A stretch of 42,619 bases of DNA from an uncultured Lentisphaerota bacterium (GCA_903896925.1 CAITZM010000068.1:1-42619); one strand, 5' to 3'; positions 24,046 through 32,157 are shown, counted from the stretch's first letter. The notes: a model not told the origin generated them from the sequence alone. A program made the numbers and translations.

Positions 24046-25884
24046 ATGAGAAAACACATTGCGAATATCGTGCGCGGCGTCAAGAATTTCTTGGGCCAGG
24101 CGCCGGCGGAAAAATCCGAAACAGCCAAGCCTGTGAACGTGGCGCCACCGGCGCCGCCGGCGGCGCCCGCGCGCGCCAAGGGTGACGAATGGCAGCCGGG
24201 GCACGACGCGCCCGCCGCCAAGCCCGAAGTCAAACTGGCCAAGGAGGACCTGCGCAGCCGCCTGCCGCCGCGTACTCCGGCCCAGGTCGAGCAAGCCGCC
24301 CGGCAGTCGCGCCCGCGCGACGACCGACCGCGCGATGACCGCCCGCGTGCTGACCGTCCCCGAGGTGAAAGTTCGCGCGGCGGCCGTCCGGCACCGCGCG
24401 GCCCGCGTCCGGAGGGGCAGCGTTCGGACCGCCGTGGTCCGGCGCCGTCCCGCGGCAATCCGCCGCCCTATCAGGCGGAGGGCGCCGCGCATGCGGCCCC
24501 GCAGCCCGCCCCCGCCCCGAAGGCGCCCGCCGCCCCGTGGGATCCCGCCAGCTTCCAGGTGACGCCCGAGGAGGGCAAGAAGCGGTTTGTGGATTTCGAT
24601 CTGGCGCCGACGCTCATGCAGTCGATCGCGGAGCAGAACTTCCGCTTTTGCACGCCGATCCAGGCGGAGATCCTGCCGCACACGCTTGCGGGCAAGGACG
24701 CCGCCGGGCAGGCGCAGACCGGCACCGGCAAGACCGCGGCCTTCCTGCTCACGATCATGCAGCACGCGCTCAAGAACCCGCTGGCCGTGCGCAAGCCCGG
24801 CACGCCCCGCGCGCTCGTGCTCGCTCCGACGCGCGAACTGGTGATGCAGATCCACAAGGACGCCCTCCTGCTCGGCGCCCACTCCGGTTTCAAGAGCGTC
24901 GCCGTCTTCGGCGGCATGGACCACGAGAAGCAACGGCGCCAGCTCTCCGACCAGATGGTGGACCTGGTTGCCGCGACGCCCGGCCGTCTTATCGATTTCC
25001 TGCGCGGCCACGTCGTGGATCTGTCGCAGGTCGAGGTGCTGGTGCTGGACGAGGCTGACCGGATGCTGGACATGGGCTTCATCCCCGACGTCCGCCGGAT
25101 CATCCACCAGACGCCGCCCCGCGACCGCCGGCAGACGCTGCTCTTCAGCGCCACGCTGAGCAAGGAAGTCATGCGCCTCGCCAGCCAGTGGATGCGCGAC
25201 TTCGTCAAGATCGACATCGAGCCGGAGCACCGCGCCGTGGACACCGTGGAGCAGAAGATCTACGTCGTCACGCGCCGGGAAAAGATCAACATCCTGATGC
25301 ACCTGCTGCAGTCGCCCGAGGCGGAACGCGTGCTGATTTTCCGCAACCGGCGCGACTCGACCAACCGGCTCTACGAGCGGCTGACGCGCTCCGGCATCCG
25401 CTGCGCCCAGTTGTCCGGCGATGTGGCTCAGGAGAAGCGTGTGCGCATCCTGGAAGAGTTCCGCGAAGGCAAGTTGAAGGTCGTCGTCGCCACCGATGTG
25501 GCCGGCCGCGGCATCCACGTCGCCGGCATCAGCCACGTGGTCAACTATGACATCCCGGAGCATCCGGAAGATTTCGTCCACCGCATCGGCCGCACCGGCC
25601 GTGCCGGTGTCAGCGGCGAGGCGATCACGTTCGCCGACGAGGAATCCGGGTTCATGCTGCCCGCGATCGAGGAGTATATCGGCCGGCCTTTGACCTATAT
25701 CCATCCCGAGGATGCCCTGCGCAAGCCCCCGACGCGCGAGAGCGCCCACCACCATGGCGCGCACCCGCATGGCGCCGCACACCCGCATGGCGCCGCACAT
25801 ACGCATGGCGCACATCCGCCGGCTGCGCCGGCGCCGGCCGTGCAACCGCAGGAAGTTCCTCCGCCCGAGCCGCCGAAGGCTTAA
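24046..25884 (+). CDS. DEAD-box RNA helicase with long charged N-terminal extension
   Basis: 612 residues from ATG 24046 (a TTG at 24034 in the same frame is less likely). The first about 165 residues are low complexity: an amphipathic start (MRKHIANIVRGVKNFLGQ), then Pro/Ala and an Arg/Asp/Pro-rich region (RPRDDRPRDDRPR) probably disordered and RNA-binding. The helicase core runs from about 175 to 560 with [13 protein letters not shown] (about 223-230), DEAD near 340, a SAT motif and HRIGRTGRAG. The C-terminal tail has three HPHGAAHPHGAA-like His/Gly repeats. It resembles RhlB/RhlE-type helicases of PVC bacteria. No clear ribosome site precedes the start, and the ilvC terminator lies directly upstream, so expression may depend on read-through or on a promoter inside that leader. 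Confidence 0.9.
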   Translation: MRKHIANIVRGVKNFLGQAPAEKSETAKPVNVAPPAPPAAPARAKGDEWQPGHDAPAAKPEVKLAKEDLRSRLPPRTPAQVEQAARQSRPRDDRPRDDRPRADRPRGESSRGGRPAPRGPRPEGQRSDRRGPAPSRGNPPPYQAEGAAHAAPQPAPAPKAPAAPWDPASFQVTPEEGKKRFVDFDLAPTLMQSIAEQNFRFCTPIQAEILPHTLAGKDAAGQAQTGTGKTAAFLLTIMQHALKNPLAVRKPGTPRALVLAPTRELVMQIHKDALLLGAHSGFKSVAVFGGMDHEKQRRQLSDQMVDLVAATPGRLIDFLRGHVVDLSQVEVLVLDEADRMLDMGFIPDVRRIIHQTPPRDRRQTLLFSATLSKEVMRLASQWMRDFVKIDIEPEHRAVDTVEQKIYVVTRREKINILMHLLQSPEAERVLIFRNRRDSTNRLYERLTRSGIRCAQLSGDVAQEKRVRILEEFREGKLKVVVATDVAGRGIHVAGISHVVNYDIPEHPEDFVHRIGRTGRAGVSGEAITFADEESGFMLPAIEEYIGRPLTYIHPEDALRKPPTRESAHHHGAHPHGAAHPHGAAHTHGAHPPAAPAPAVQPQEVPPPEPPKA

Positions 25885-25910
25885 GGCTCGGACCTGTCCG
25901 CAGGCCTGAA

Positions 25911-25940
25911 GGGGCGCAGCCAAAAGCTGCGCCCCTTTTT
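25911..25940 (+). terminator. Rho-independent terminator
   Basis: GGGGCGCAGC and GCTGCGCCCC enclose a CAAAA loop and are followed by TTTTT. The stem has the same core as the GTAGGGGC palindromes, so it may have been recruited from that repeat family. It closes the helicase gene 26 nt after its stop. Confidence 0.9.
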
Positions 25941-26101
25941 CGTTGTCAGCCCCTCTCGTGGGCAGGCGGGCTGTTTTTCACGGTAACCCTGTTGGAACTC
26001 GCACGAAAACCGGGGCGGTTCCGTCTTTCCACCAGGGTGGGGCGTCGTCCGAGCCGCCCCGCGTTTTTTAACGCCCACCAGGAGAGCGCAGCTCTTCACC
26101 T

Positions 26102-26174
26102 GTAGGGGCGCAGCTGGCCTGCGCCCTCTGTTTGTTGGTTGCACGAAGAGGGCGCAGCAAGCTGCGCCCCTGCA
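26102..26174. repeat. Inverted pair of GTAGGGGC palindromic repeats
   Basis: GTAGGGGCGCAGC...TGCGCCCTCT (26102-26129) and AGAGGGCGCAGC...GCTGCGCCCCTGCA (26147-26174) are reverse complements around a 17-nt centre, in the 504-nt spacer between the helicase terminator and the next operon. The spacer otherwise holds the dyads and promoter listed next and no gene. Confidence 0.7.
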
Positions 26175-26247
26175 GCGGGTTCGGTTGCGCTGGTCAGGAA
26201 CTTCTGCATTGCCGCCGTGCGTGCGGAGCGCTGGGTTGGTTTGCGTC

Positions 26248-26294
26248 TTCCAGGGCTTGGAAACCGTAAGCCCGTCTTTTTCCAAGCCTTGGAA
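26248..26294. promoter_or_regulatory. Two TTCCA/TTGGAA dyads upstream of the 26389 operon
   Basis: TTCCAGGGCTTGGAA (26248-26262) and TTCCAAGCCTTGGAA (26280-26294) have centres 32 nt apart, about three DNA turns, so they face the same side of the helix. They end 15 nt before the -35 of the promoter at 26310, a fitting place for an activator. A related site is at 10410. The binding protein is unknown. Confidence 0.5.
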
Positions 26295-26309
26295 ACACCG
26301 AGCGCGTGC

Positions 26310-26338
26310 TTGACCCGGATGGGCGGGTTTTCTATTCT
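26310..26338 (+). promoter_or_regulatory. Promoter of the unknown-comF-accD operon
   Basis: TTGACC (26310-26315), a 17-nt spacer and TATTCT (26333-26338); TATGCT at 26341 is a second possible -10. The start codon of the first gene is 51 nt downstream. Confidence 0.6.
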
Positions 26339-26388
26339 GCTATGCTGGTAAACGGCTTACAGGAAGCGTTTCAGCGGGAGAGCAGGCC

Positions 26389-26781
26389 ATGGCAAATTTG
26401 ACGGAGAGCGATTGGCAATGCATGCGCGGCCTTCACGACGAGATGTTGGCGGCACTGTGCAGCCGGATCAATCAGGCGGCTGCGAAACTCATTCGCGCCA
26501 AGGCGGGCGGAGACCACGCCACCTACCTCCGGCTTTACAAGCATATCCTGGACTCCGACGAGGTCGTCGCCGAGTGCTTCAACGACTGGCGGCGTTCCAC
26601 CATCGGGCTGCGGCTTATATCTTTGCGCCGGCACAAGGTGATGACGGAGGAACAGTTTGAACGCCTGACGCCCGGCGCACGGGAGATGGTGAACGCCATG
26701 CTTGAGATTTATAGGTATCGCTGGGATCAGTCGCGCCCAAGGCGCGCTGTTTACGGGCTTTGTTGGGGTGGTACGCCATGA
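26389..26781 (+). CDS. Conserved-looking small helical protein of unknown function
   Basis: 130 residues. GGGAG at 26376-26380 gives a well-spaced ribosome site for ATG 26389. The protein is predicted by eye to be mostly alpha-helical and highly charged (ESDWQCMRGLHDEMLAALCSRI, KLIRAKAGGDHATYLRLYKHI, SLRRHKVMTEEQFERL), with no signal peptide, membrane segment or known motif. I do not recognise the family. The stop overlaps the comF start (ATGA), so it is the first gene of a comF-accD operon and is translationally coupled to comF. A function cannot be inferred from this alone. Confidence 0.65.
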   Translation: MANLTESDWQCMRGLHDEMLAALCSRINQAAAKLIRAKAGGDHATYLRLYKHILDSDEVVAECFNDWRRSTIGLRLISLRRHKVMTEEQFERLTPGAREMVNAMLEIYRYRWDQSRPRRAVYGLCWGGTP

Positions 26782-27488
26782 ACTGGAGGGCTCTGCTCGA
26801 TCTGCTGTTTCCGCGCCTCTGCGCCGGCTGCAGTGGCCGCGTCGGCGATGCGGCGGGCCACCTGTGCTGGGACTGCCAGGCGCAGTTGCCGTTCGTCCGC
26901 CAGCCCTACTGCCTCCACTGCGGCGACCCGGTCGAGGGGCGTGTGGACGAGGCCTTCACCTGCCAGTGGTGCGACGAGCTGAACCCGGCGTTCGACTACG
27001 CGCGTTCGGTGGTCCGCTACCGCGGCCCGGTCCAGCGCATGATCCAGGACTTCAAGTACCATGCCGCGCACCACCTGACGCCGGACCTGGTGCGGCTGCT
27101 GGTGGCCGGCCTGCGGAACGCTCCGGAGTTCGGCACGCTCGAGGCCCTCTGCTGCGTGCCGCTGCACCGGGTCCGGCAGCGCGAGCGCGGCTACAACCAG
27201 TCGGCCCTGCTGGCGCGCGGACTCGCCCGGGAGGTGGGCCTGCCTTTTCTGCGCTGCGCGCTCGTCCGGCATCGGCAGACGGGCACACAAACGCATTTGA
27301 CAGCACGCGAGCGGGTCGCTAACGTGCATGACGCATTCGCCCTCCGCCGGGCCGCCGCGGTCCGGGGCCGGGCGTTGCTGCTGGTGGACGATGTGATGAC
27401 CACCGGGGCGACGGTGAGCGAGTGCGCGCGGGTGCTGAAGGAAGCCGGCGCGGCGCGGGTCTGTGTGTTGACCGTGGCGCGCGGCTGA
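26778..27488 (+). CDS. comF: ComF-family phosphoribosyltransferase-like protein
   Basis: 236 residues. ComF proteins are linked to DNA uptake in competent bacteria, though many are found in non-competent species with unknown role. The N-terminal part has zinc-ligand pairs CAGC (15-18), CWDC (30-33), CLHC (45-48) and CQWC (62-65). The C-terminal part is a type I phosphoribosyltransferase fold with the PRPP loop VDDVMTTGAT (203-212), preceded by the RQRERGYNQSALLA segment typical of ComF. The start overlaps the upstream stop by four bases. accD follows after 20 nt. The early reading RLCAGCSG fits the family start closely. Confidence 0.9.
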   Translation: MNWRALLDLLFPRLCAGCSGRVGDAAGHLCWDCQAQLPFVRQPYCLHCGDPVEGRVDEAFTCQWCDELNPAFDYARSVVRYRGPVQRMIQDFKYHAAHHLTPDLVRLLVAGLRNAPEFGTLEALCCVPLHRVRQRERGYNQSALLARGLAREVGLPFLRCALVRHRQTGTQTHLTARERVANVHDAFALRRAAAVRGRALLLVDDVMTTGATVSECARVLKEAGAARVCVLTVARG

Positions 27489-27508
27489 ACGACAGAACGG
27501 AAAAAACC

Positions 27509-28372
27509 ATGGCGCTTTTCGGCAATAAAAAACTGACGACGGTCAAGGTGCGCAAACGCGACATGCCCGACGGCCTCTGGATCAAGTGCCCGGGCTGCGA
27601 CGAGATGCTCTTCAAGCAGGAGCTGGAAACCGCGCTGAACGTGTGCCCCAAGTGCGACCACCACTTCATGCTGCCCCGGGCCGCGCGCATCGCCCTGCTG
27701 GCCGACGAAAACAGTTTCGTGGAATGGGATACCGGCCTGGTCAGCGTGGACACCCTCGGCTTCACCGGGGTCAGCTCCTACGTTGCCAAGATCAAGGAAA
27801 ACCAGGCCAAGACCGGCTGCGACGACGCGATCAGCTGCGGCCGCATCCATCTCAACGGCCGGCCCGCGGCGCTCGGCGTGATGGATTTCGAATTTCTCGG
27901 CGCCAGCATGGGCGCGGTGGTCGGCGAGAAGGTGACCCGCCTGATCGAGCACGGCACGGCCGAAAAACTGCCCGTGATCATCTCCTGCGCCTCCGGCGGC
28001 GCGCGCATGTACGAGGGCCTGTTCAGCCTGATGCAGATGGCCAAAACCAGCGCGGCGCTCGCCCGCCATGCTGAGGCCAAGCTGCCCTACATCACCCTCC
28101 TCACGCACCCGACGACCGCCGGCGTCATGGCCAGCTATGCCACGCTCGGCGATGTCATCATCGCCGAGCCCGGCGCCTTGATCGGCTTTGCCGGCCCGCG
28201 CGTCATCAAGGAGACCACGCAGCAGGAACTGCCGGAAGGCTTCCAGCGCGCGGAATTCCTGCTCAAGCACGGGCTGCTCGACATGATCGTCGCGCGCAAG
28301 GATCTCAAGAGCACGCTCGCCCTGGTCCTCGACTTTCTGCAGCCGGGCCCGGCCGCCGCGGCGGCCTCCTGA
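27509..28372 (+). CDS. accD: Acetyl-CoA carboxylase carboxyltransferase subunit beta
   Basis: 287 residues. With AccA, transfers CO2 from biotin-BCCP to acetyl-CoA to make malonyl-CoA, the first step of fatty acid synthesis. A four-Cys zinc ribbon is at 27/30 and 46/49 (CPGC...CPKC). The carboxyltransferase (crotonase-type) core includes ASGGARMYEGLFSLMQM, PYITLLTHPTTAGVMASYATLGD and GFAGPRVIKETTQQELPEGFQ. Start 27509 begins MALFGNKK; the ribosome site is weak. The length is normal. It follows comF closely; accA is not in the window. Confidence 0.95.
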   Translation: MALFGNKKLTTVKVRKRDMPDGLWIKCPGCDEMLFKQELETALNVCPKCDHHFMLPRAARIALLADENSFVEWDTGLVSVDTLGFTGVSSYVAKIKENQAKTGCDDAISCGRIHLNGRPAALGVMDFEFLGASMGAVVGEKVTRLIEHGTAEKLPVIISCASGGARMYEGLFSLMQMAKTSAALARHAEAKLPYITLLTHPTTAGVMASYATLGDVIIAEPGALIGFAGPRVIKETTQQELPEGFQRAEFLLKHGLLDMIVARKDLKSTLALVLDFLQPGPAAAAAS

Positions 28373-28409
28373 TGGAGTCTTTGATTGGGGTCTGCTTGCT
28401 TGCCTGGCT

Positions 28410-28537
28410 AGCTGGGAGCGGCGGCATTCCTGCCGCCGATGGAACCTGCATTCAACCCTAACGAGCATCGTGCCAGACCTGCTCTGCCCGTGCTTGGCGT
28501 TGCTTGTGCGGCGGCAACATGCCGCCGCTCCCAGCTG
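28410..28537. repeat. Inverted pair of GGCGGCA palindromic elements
   Basis: AGCTGGGAGCGGCGGCA (28410-28426) has an exact 17-nt reverse complement at 28521-28537, and each arm also starts its own hairpin (GGCGGCA with TGCCGCC). The pair fills part of the 381-nt spacer between the convergent accD and smpB genes and may end both. The rest of the spacer holds a CTTCTCG-CGAAA-CGAGAAG hairpin (28578-28596) and a GGACGCG/CGCGTTCC hairpin (28695-28715), and no gene. Confidence 0.6.
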
Positions 28538-28753
28538 GAGAAATCATTTCCCTTGGCGGTAGGGTGCCACCAAGAAACTTCTCGCGAAACGAGAAGACTG
28601 CTTAGCACCTACGCTACAGGCCCTTTTCTCGACACTGGGAAAGTAGCGGGGCGATCTGAAAGCCTTGACGGTGCCAATAAAAATTCGGGATCCCGGACGC
28701 GACGGAGCGCGTTCCTCCAAGAAAAGAAGTCCGCTGCCGGGGGGTAGCTGAGG

Positions 28754-29239
28754 CTACCGGCGGGTGCGGTCGGCGATGGTGCGGGCGGTTTCGCGCTCGG
28801 TGGTCTTGCGGCGGAGGCTGTCGCGCTTGTCCTCGGCTTGCTTGCCGGCGCAGAGCGCGAGCTCGATCTTGACGAGGCCCTGCTTGAGGTAGAGGCGCAG
28901 GGGGATCAGGGTGCGGCCCTGCTGGGCGATCTGGGCGGCGAGCCGCTTGATCTCGCGGCGGTGCAGCAGGGCGACTTTCGGGCGGACGGGGTCGCACACT
29001 TCCAGCCGCGCGCAAGGGTAGGGGTTGACGTGCAGGTCGCGCAGGATCACCTGCCCGTTCTCCACGGTGGCGAAGCTCTCGCCGAGGCTGACGCCGCCGG
29101 CGCGGATGCTTTTGACCTCGGGTCCGTGCAGAGCGATCCCGGCCTCGATTTTTTCGAGGACGTGATAGTCGAAGTGCGCCTTGCGGTTCTGGGCAATGAC
29201 CTTGATGCCCGCCGGCGGAGCTGACGAGGTGGCGGTCAT
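28754..29239 (-). CDS. smpB: SsrA-binding protein SmpB
   Basis: 161 residues. Binds tmRNA and brings it to stalled ribosomes in trans-translation. Signature segments: NRKAHFDYHVLEKIEAGIAL, GPEVKSIRAGGVSLGESFA, HVNPYPCA (usually HI-PY), REIKRLAAQIAQQGRTLIPLRLYLKQGLVKIELALCAGK, and a basic C-terminal tail that reaches the decoding site (KRDSLRRKTTERE). The length is normal. It lies 16 nt downstream of rpoZ on the same strand, so the two are one transcription unit. The tmRNA gene itself was not found in the window. Confidence 0.96.
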   Translation of the reverse strand: MTATSSAPPAGIKVIAQNRKAHFDYHVLEKIEAGIALHGPEVKSIRAGGVSLGESFATVENGQVILRDLHVNPYPCARLEVCDPVRPKVALLHRREIKRLAAQIAQQGRTLIPLRLYLKQGLVKIELALCAGKQAEDKRDSLRRKTTERETARTIADRTRR

Positions 29240-29255
29240 GGCCGTGAACCAGGTT

Positions 29256-29504
29256 TTAGAGCGACAGCAGGCTCTCCGCGGCGGAGGGCTGCTGGTGAAC
29301 GGCGGTGGTGACGGCGGTCTCGGCGGCGAGTTTGCCTTCGGCGAGTTCGCGCAGGGCCAGCTCGAAGTTGGACTGGAACTGATTCTCCGGCTTGACCATC
29401 GGACGTTGGCCGGCGTTCAATTGGCGCACGCGACGCGCGATCACGTTCACCAAAAGTGGCGTGTTCGGCATCCGTTCCTGCGCTTTGTCCATCAGATTCA
29501 TCAT
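29256..29504 (-). CDS. rpoZ: RNA polymerase omega subunit
   Basis: 82 residues from ATG 29504, chosen because AGGAG lies 9 nt upstream; ATGs at 29513 and 29501 are alternatives. Small RNA polymerase subunit that helps assembly around beta-prime. The core reads NTPLLVNVIARRVRQLNAGQRPMV with the NFELALRELAEGKL segment typical of omega. It is the first gene before smpB. A near-consensus promoter lies upstream at 29537-29564. Confidence 0.85.
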   Translation of the reverse strand: MMNLMDKAQERMPNTPLLVNVIARRVRQLNAGQRPMVKPENQFQSNFELALRELAEGKLAAETAVTTAVHQQPSAAESLLSL

Positions 29505-29536
29505 GAGCTGCATCTCCTGCGTGTTGAAGGGGCTGG

Positions 29537-29564
29537 ACTATACAGGGTTGCCGCCGCCTGTCAA
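29537..29564 (-). promoter_or_regulatory. rpoZ-smpB promoter
   Basis: On the minus strand TTGACA (29564-29559), a 16-nt spacer and TATAGT (29542-29537): one of the best promoter matches in the window. Predicted transcription start near 29530, about 26 nt before the start codon. Confidence 0.75.
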
Positions 29565-29611
29565 CCGGGTAATTTTCCCAGCCGCGTAGGGCAGGTCAGT
29601 TGCTGGGACTT

Positions 29612-29638
29612 GTAGGGGCTTCGCTTGCGAAGCCCTCC
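29612..29638. repeat. GTAGGGGC palindrome with changed stem
   Basis: GTAGGGGCTTCGC-TT-GCGAAGCCCTCC keeps the GTAGGGGC end and CTC-type tail of the family but has a different stem, changed on both arms so that pairing is kept. This suggests selection for the fold rather than the sequence. Confidence 0.65.
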
Positions 29639-29681
29639 GAGTGAGACCCATTACGCCCGGTTGCTGTCGGGTCGTCCTTTT

Positions 29682-30698
29682 TCAGCTCGCGCCGTGGGTC
29701 CGGGCGAAGTCGCGCAGGACCAGCAGGTTGGCGGGCGGCGTGCCCCGGGGGATTTCGCAGCCGGCGCCGACGATGTGGCGCGCGCCGGCGGCGCGGTGGC
29801 ACTCCGCGAGTTCGGCGCGGATGTCATCCGGCGTGCCGTTGCGGATGATGCGGACCGGGTCCAGGTTGCCGAGCAGCACCTGCCCTGGGCCGGCCTCGCG
29901 CCGCGCATGCTCCATCGGCACGAGAAAATCCACGTCGAAAATATCGCAGCCGAGCCGGCCGATGTCGGCCATGAGCGCGCGGGTGTTGCCGCAGATGTGC
30001 AGGCGCGTCCGCACGCCGAGCGCGCGGACGCGCTCGAGCAGGTCGCGCTCGAAGGGCCAGACGAACTCTTTGTAGAGTTCCGGGCCGATGAGCGAGGCCG
30101 CCGCGTCGCCGATCCCCATCAGCTCGACGCCCGCCGCTACCTGGGCCCTGGCGAAGTCGACCTCCATCTCGACGACGAAGGCGAACAGGCGCCGGACGAA
30201 GTCGGGGTCGTCGTAGAAGTCCAGCATCAGGTTGTTGATGCCGCGCAGGTCGGCGGCCATCTCGCAGGGGCCTTCGATCCAGCCCTCGATCACCAGCTGG
30301 CCGGCGACTTTCTGCTTGAACAGGTCCGCGGCCCGGACGCGGTCGGTCATGCGGCCGCCGCCAAGCGGGTCGGGCTTTTTCAGCGTGTCGAGCTTGGCCT
30401 TGTCGGTGAGCAGGGCCTGCTCCTCGAGGATCGCCGGCGGCTGGTCGGGGAAGTATTGCACGGCCGCTCCGCAGTCGGCGGCTTCGCGCGCGGGGTCCGA
30501 GATGCACGAGACCTGGTCGAAGCCGTAGGTCTCCGCGATGCGCAGCTGGCCCTCGACCAGCACCCGGTAGTCGGCGGCGTACTCGCCGTAGCCGCGGCCG
30601 ATGTGGTCGGCGGCGTACATCATCGTGATGGGCATCTGCGGCAGGTGGTCCACCGGCTTGCCATCGAGGACGGCCCAGACGCGTTCGTGGCTGTTCAT
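29682..30698 (-). CDS. UroD/MtaA-superfamily methyltransferase-like protein
   Basis: 338 residues. The family fold is the TIM barrel of uroporphyrinogen decarboxylase. This member carries HICGN (about residue 233) and a later Cys in GAGCEIPRGTP (about 313), the H-x-C...C zinc-ligand pattern of MtaA/MtbA/CmuA corrinoid methyltransferases, which true UroD lacks. It probably transfers a methyl group between a corrinoid protein and a thiol, but the partner and substrate are not in the window. Start 30698 overlaps the stop of the upstream oxidoreductase gene (ATGA), so the two are translationally coupled. Many PVC genomes have such paired Gfo/Idh and UroD-like genes. A function in degrading methylated or methoxylated compounds is possible but not shown. 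Confidence 0.8.
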   Translation of the reverse strand: MNSHERVWAVLDGKPVDHLPQMPITMMYAADHIGRGYGEYAADYRVLVEGQLRIAETYGFDQVSCISDPAREAADCGAAVQYFPDQPPAILEEQALLTDKAKLDTLKKPDPLGGGRMTDRVRAADLFKQKVAGQLVIEGWIEGPCEMAADLRGINNLMLDFYDDPDFVRRLFAFVVEMEVDFARAQVAAGVELMGIGDAAASLIGPELYKEFVWPFERDLLERVRALGVRTRLHICGNTRALMADIGRLGCDIFDVDFLVPMEHARREAGPGQVLLGNLDPVRIIRNGTPDDIRAELAECHRAAGARHIVGAGCEIPRGTPPANLLVLRDFARTHGAS

Positions 30699-32059
30699 AC
30701 GCCGAGACTCCAGCCGGGCCGGTATGCCGTGCGGACGTGGCGGTTGGCCTCGGGCAGGTTGGTCACCTTCATGTTGTCCGCGTCCCATTCGATGCGCGCA
30801 TCCATGCGCTTGGCGATGTTGCCCAGCAGACAGATTTCGGTCAGCGGCGCCGCGTAGCTAAAGGGCGCGCTGGCCGGCTCCAGGCCCTTGCAGGCGCGCA
30901 CCCAGTTCTGCATATGGCCACCCTTGATGCGCGGCAGGCTCTTGGGCGGGCGCTGGTACTCCTGCATCGCGCGCTCCGGGATGAGCCGCGGGCTGTCGCC
31001 GTAGACGCCGCACGTCAGCTTGCCCTTGCTGCCGATGAACAGGGCGCCACCCTCCGGATGGCCGAGCATTTTGCCGTTGGCGAGTTCCTCCGGACAGGGC
31101 GGGCGGGTGCCTTCGTACCACGTCAGCTTGACCGGCGGCAGGTTTTCGCGCGCGGGGAACTGGAAGGTGACGACGGCCGAAAGCGGATGTACTTCGTTGG
31201 TCAGACCGCACGAGGTGGCCTCGATGCTCGTCGGCATGCCGAGCTTGAGCGCCCACACGACGGGGTCGAGCGTGTGCGCGCCGCGGTCGCCCATCATGCC
31301 GTTGCCGAAATCCCACCACGCGCGCCACGAGCCCGGATGATAGGTCGGATGATAAGGCCGCGCCTTGGCCGGGCCGAGCCACAGATCCCAGTCCAGTTGC
31401 GCCGGCACGGCCGGTGTTTCCTGCGGCCGTTCCGAGAGCTTGGAACTCCAGTAGGCGTGACCCCACGGATAATAGGAGAGGCTGCACCAGGCCTGCACTT
31501 CGCGCACCTCGCCGATGGCGCCTGCGCCGATCCACTCGACCACCGTGCGCGCGGCCTCGCTCGAATGGCCTTGGATGCCCATCTGCGTGACCAGTCCGGA
31601 CTCGCGCGCGGCCTTGCTCAGCGTCCGCGCCTCGAAAATGTCGTAGCACTGCGGCTTCTGGCAGAACACGTGTTTGCCCGCCTGCAGGGCCGCCATGGCG
31701 ATGATGGCGTGGGTGTGGTCGGGCGTGGCGATCAGCACGCCGTCGAGCGACTTCTCCTGCTCGAGCATCTTGCGGTAGTCCTGGTAGATCTTGGCCTGCG
31801 GAAATTTCCGGATGGTCTTGGCCGCGTGGTCTAGATCCACGTCGCAGAGCGCCACGATGTTTTCGGTGGAGGCCTGGTTGAGGTCGTCGGCGCCCTTGCC
31901 GGCGATGCCGATGCCGGCGAGGTTGAGCTTCTCGCTGGGCGCCACGTGGCGCGGCCCGCCCAGCACATGCCGGGGCACGAGGCTGAAGGCCGCGGCGGCC
32001 GCCGCCGTGCCGAGGAAGTTGCGCCGCGACAGGTTCCGCCCCGCAGTTGCATTCGTCAT
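30695..32059 (-). CDS. Tat-exported Gfo/Idh/MocA-family oxidoreductase
   Basis: 454 residues. Start 32059 gives a twin-arginine signal (SRRNFLG at 11-17, then an Ala-rich hydrophobic stretch), so the folded protein is exported to the periplasm. The NAD(P)-binding fold begins LNLAGIGIAGKGADD. The catalytic Lys lies in HVFCQKP, a variant of the usual EKP motif. The C-terminal alpha/beta domain contains YHPGSWRAWWDFGNGMMGDRGAHTLDPVVWAL, common in the exported subfamily of PVC bacteria that acts on sugars or cyclitols. The sugar substrate is unknown. AGGGA precedes the start; the strong promoter at 32090-32118 drives it, and the UroD-like gene follows by a 4-nt overlap. Confidence 0.88.
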   Translation of the reverse strand: MTNATAGRNLSRRNFLGTAAAAAAFSLVPRHVLGGPRHVAPSEKLNLAGIGIAGKGADDLNQASTENIVALCDVDLDHAAKTIRKFPQAKIYQDYRKMLEQEKSLDGVLIATPDHTHAIIAMAALQAGKHVFCQKPQCYDIFEARTLSKAARESGLVTQMGIQGHSSEAARTVVEWIGAGAIGEVREVQAWCSLSYYPWGHAYWSSKLSERPQETPAVPAQLDWDLWLGPAKARPYHPTYHPGSWRAWWDFGNGMMGDRGAHTLDPVVWALKLGMPTSIEATSCGLTNEVHPLSAVVTFQFPARENLPPVKLTWYEGTRPPCPEELANGKMLGHPEGGALFIGSKGKLTCGVYGDSPRLIPERAMQEYQRPPKSLPRIKGGHMQNWVRACKGLEPASAPFSYAAPLTEICLLGNIAKRMDARIEWDADNMKVTNLPEANRHVRTAYRPGWSLGV

Positions 32060-32089
32060 AGTCAGTCCCTCGCAAACCAGTTGATCGCG

Positions 32090-32118
32090 AAAATAGGCAA
32101 CGCTGCCGGCCCTGTCAA
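32090..32118 (-). promoter_or_regulatory. Promoter of the Gfo/Idh-UroD-like operon
   Basis: TTGACA (32118-32113), a 17-nt spacer and TATTTT (32095-32090) on the minus strand. The start codon at 32059 is about 30 nt downstream. Confidence 0.75.
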
Positions 32119-32157
32119 CCGCGGAGAAAAGCCGCGCGGAAAAATCGCACCCGTGTC

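Noticed and set aside
22557..24458. Minus-strand frame opposite ilvC
   Set aside because: Antisense shadow; ilvC on the plus strand is complete and certain.
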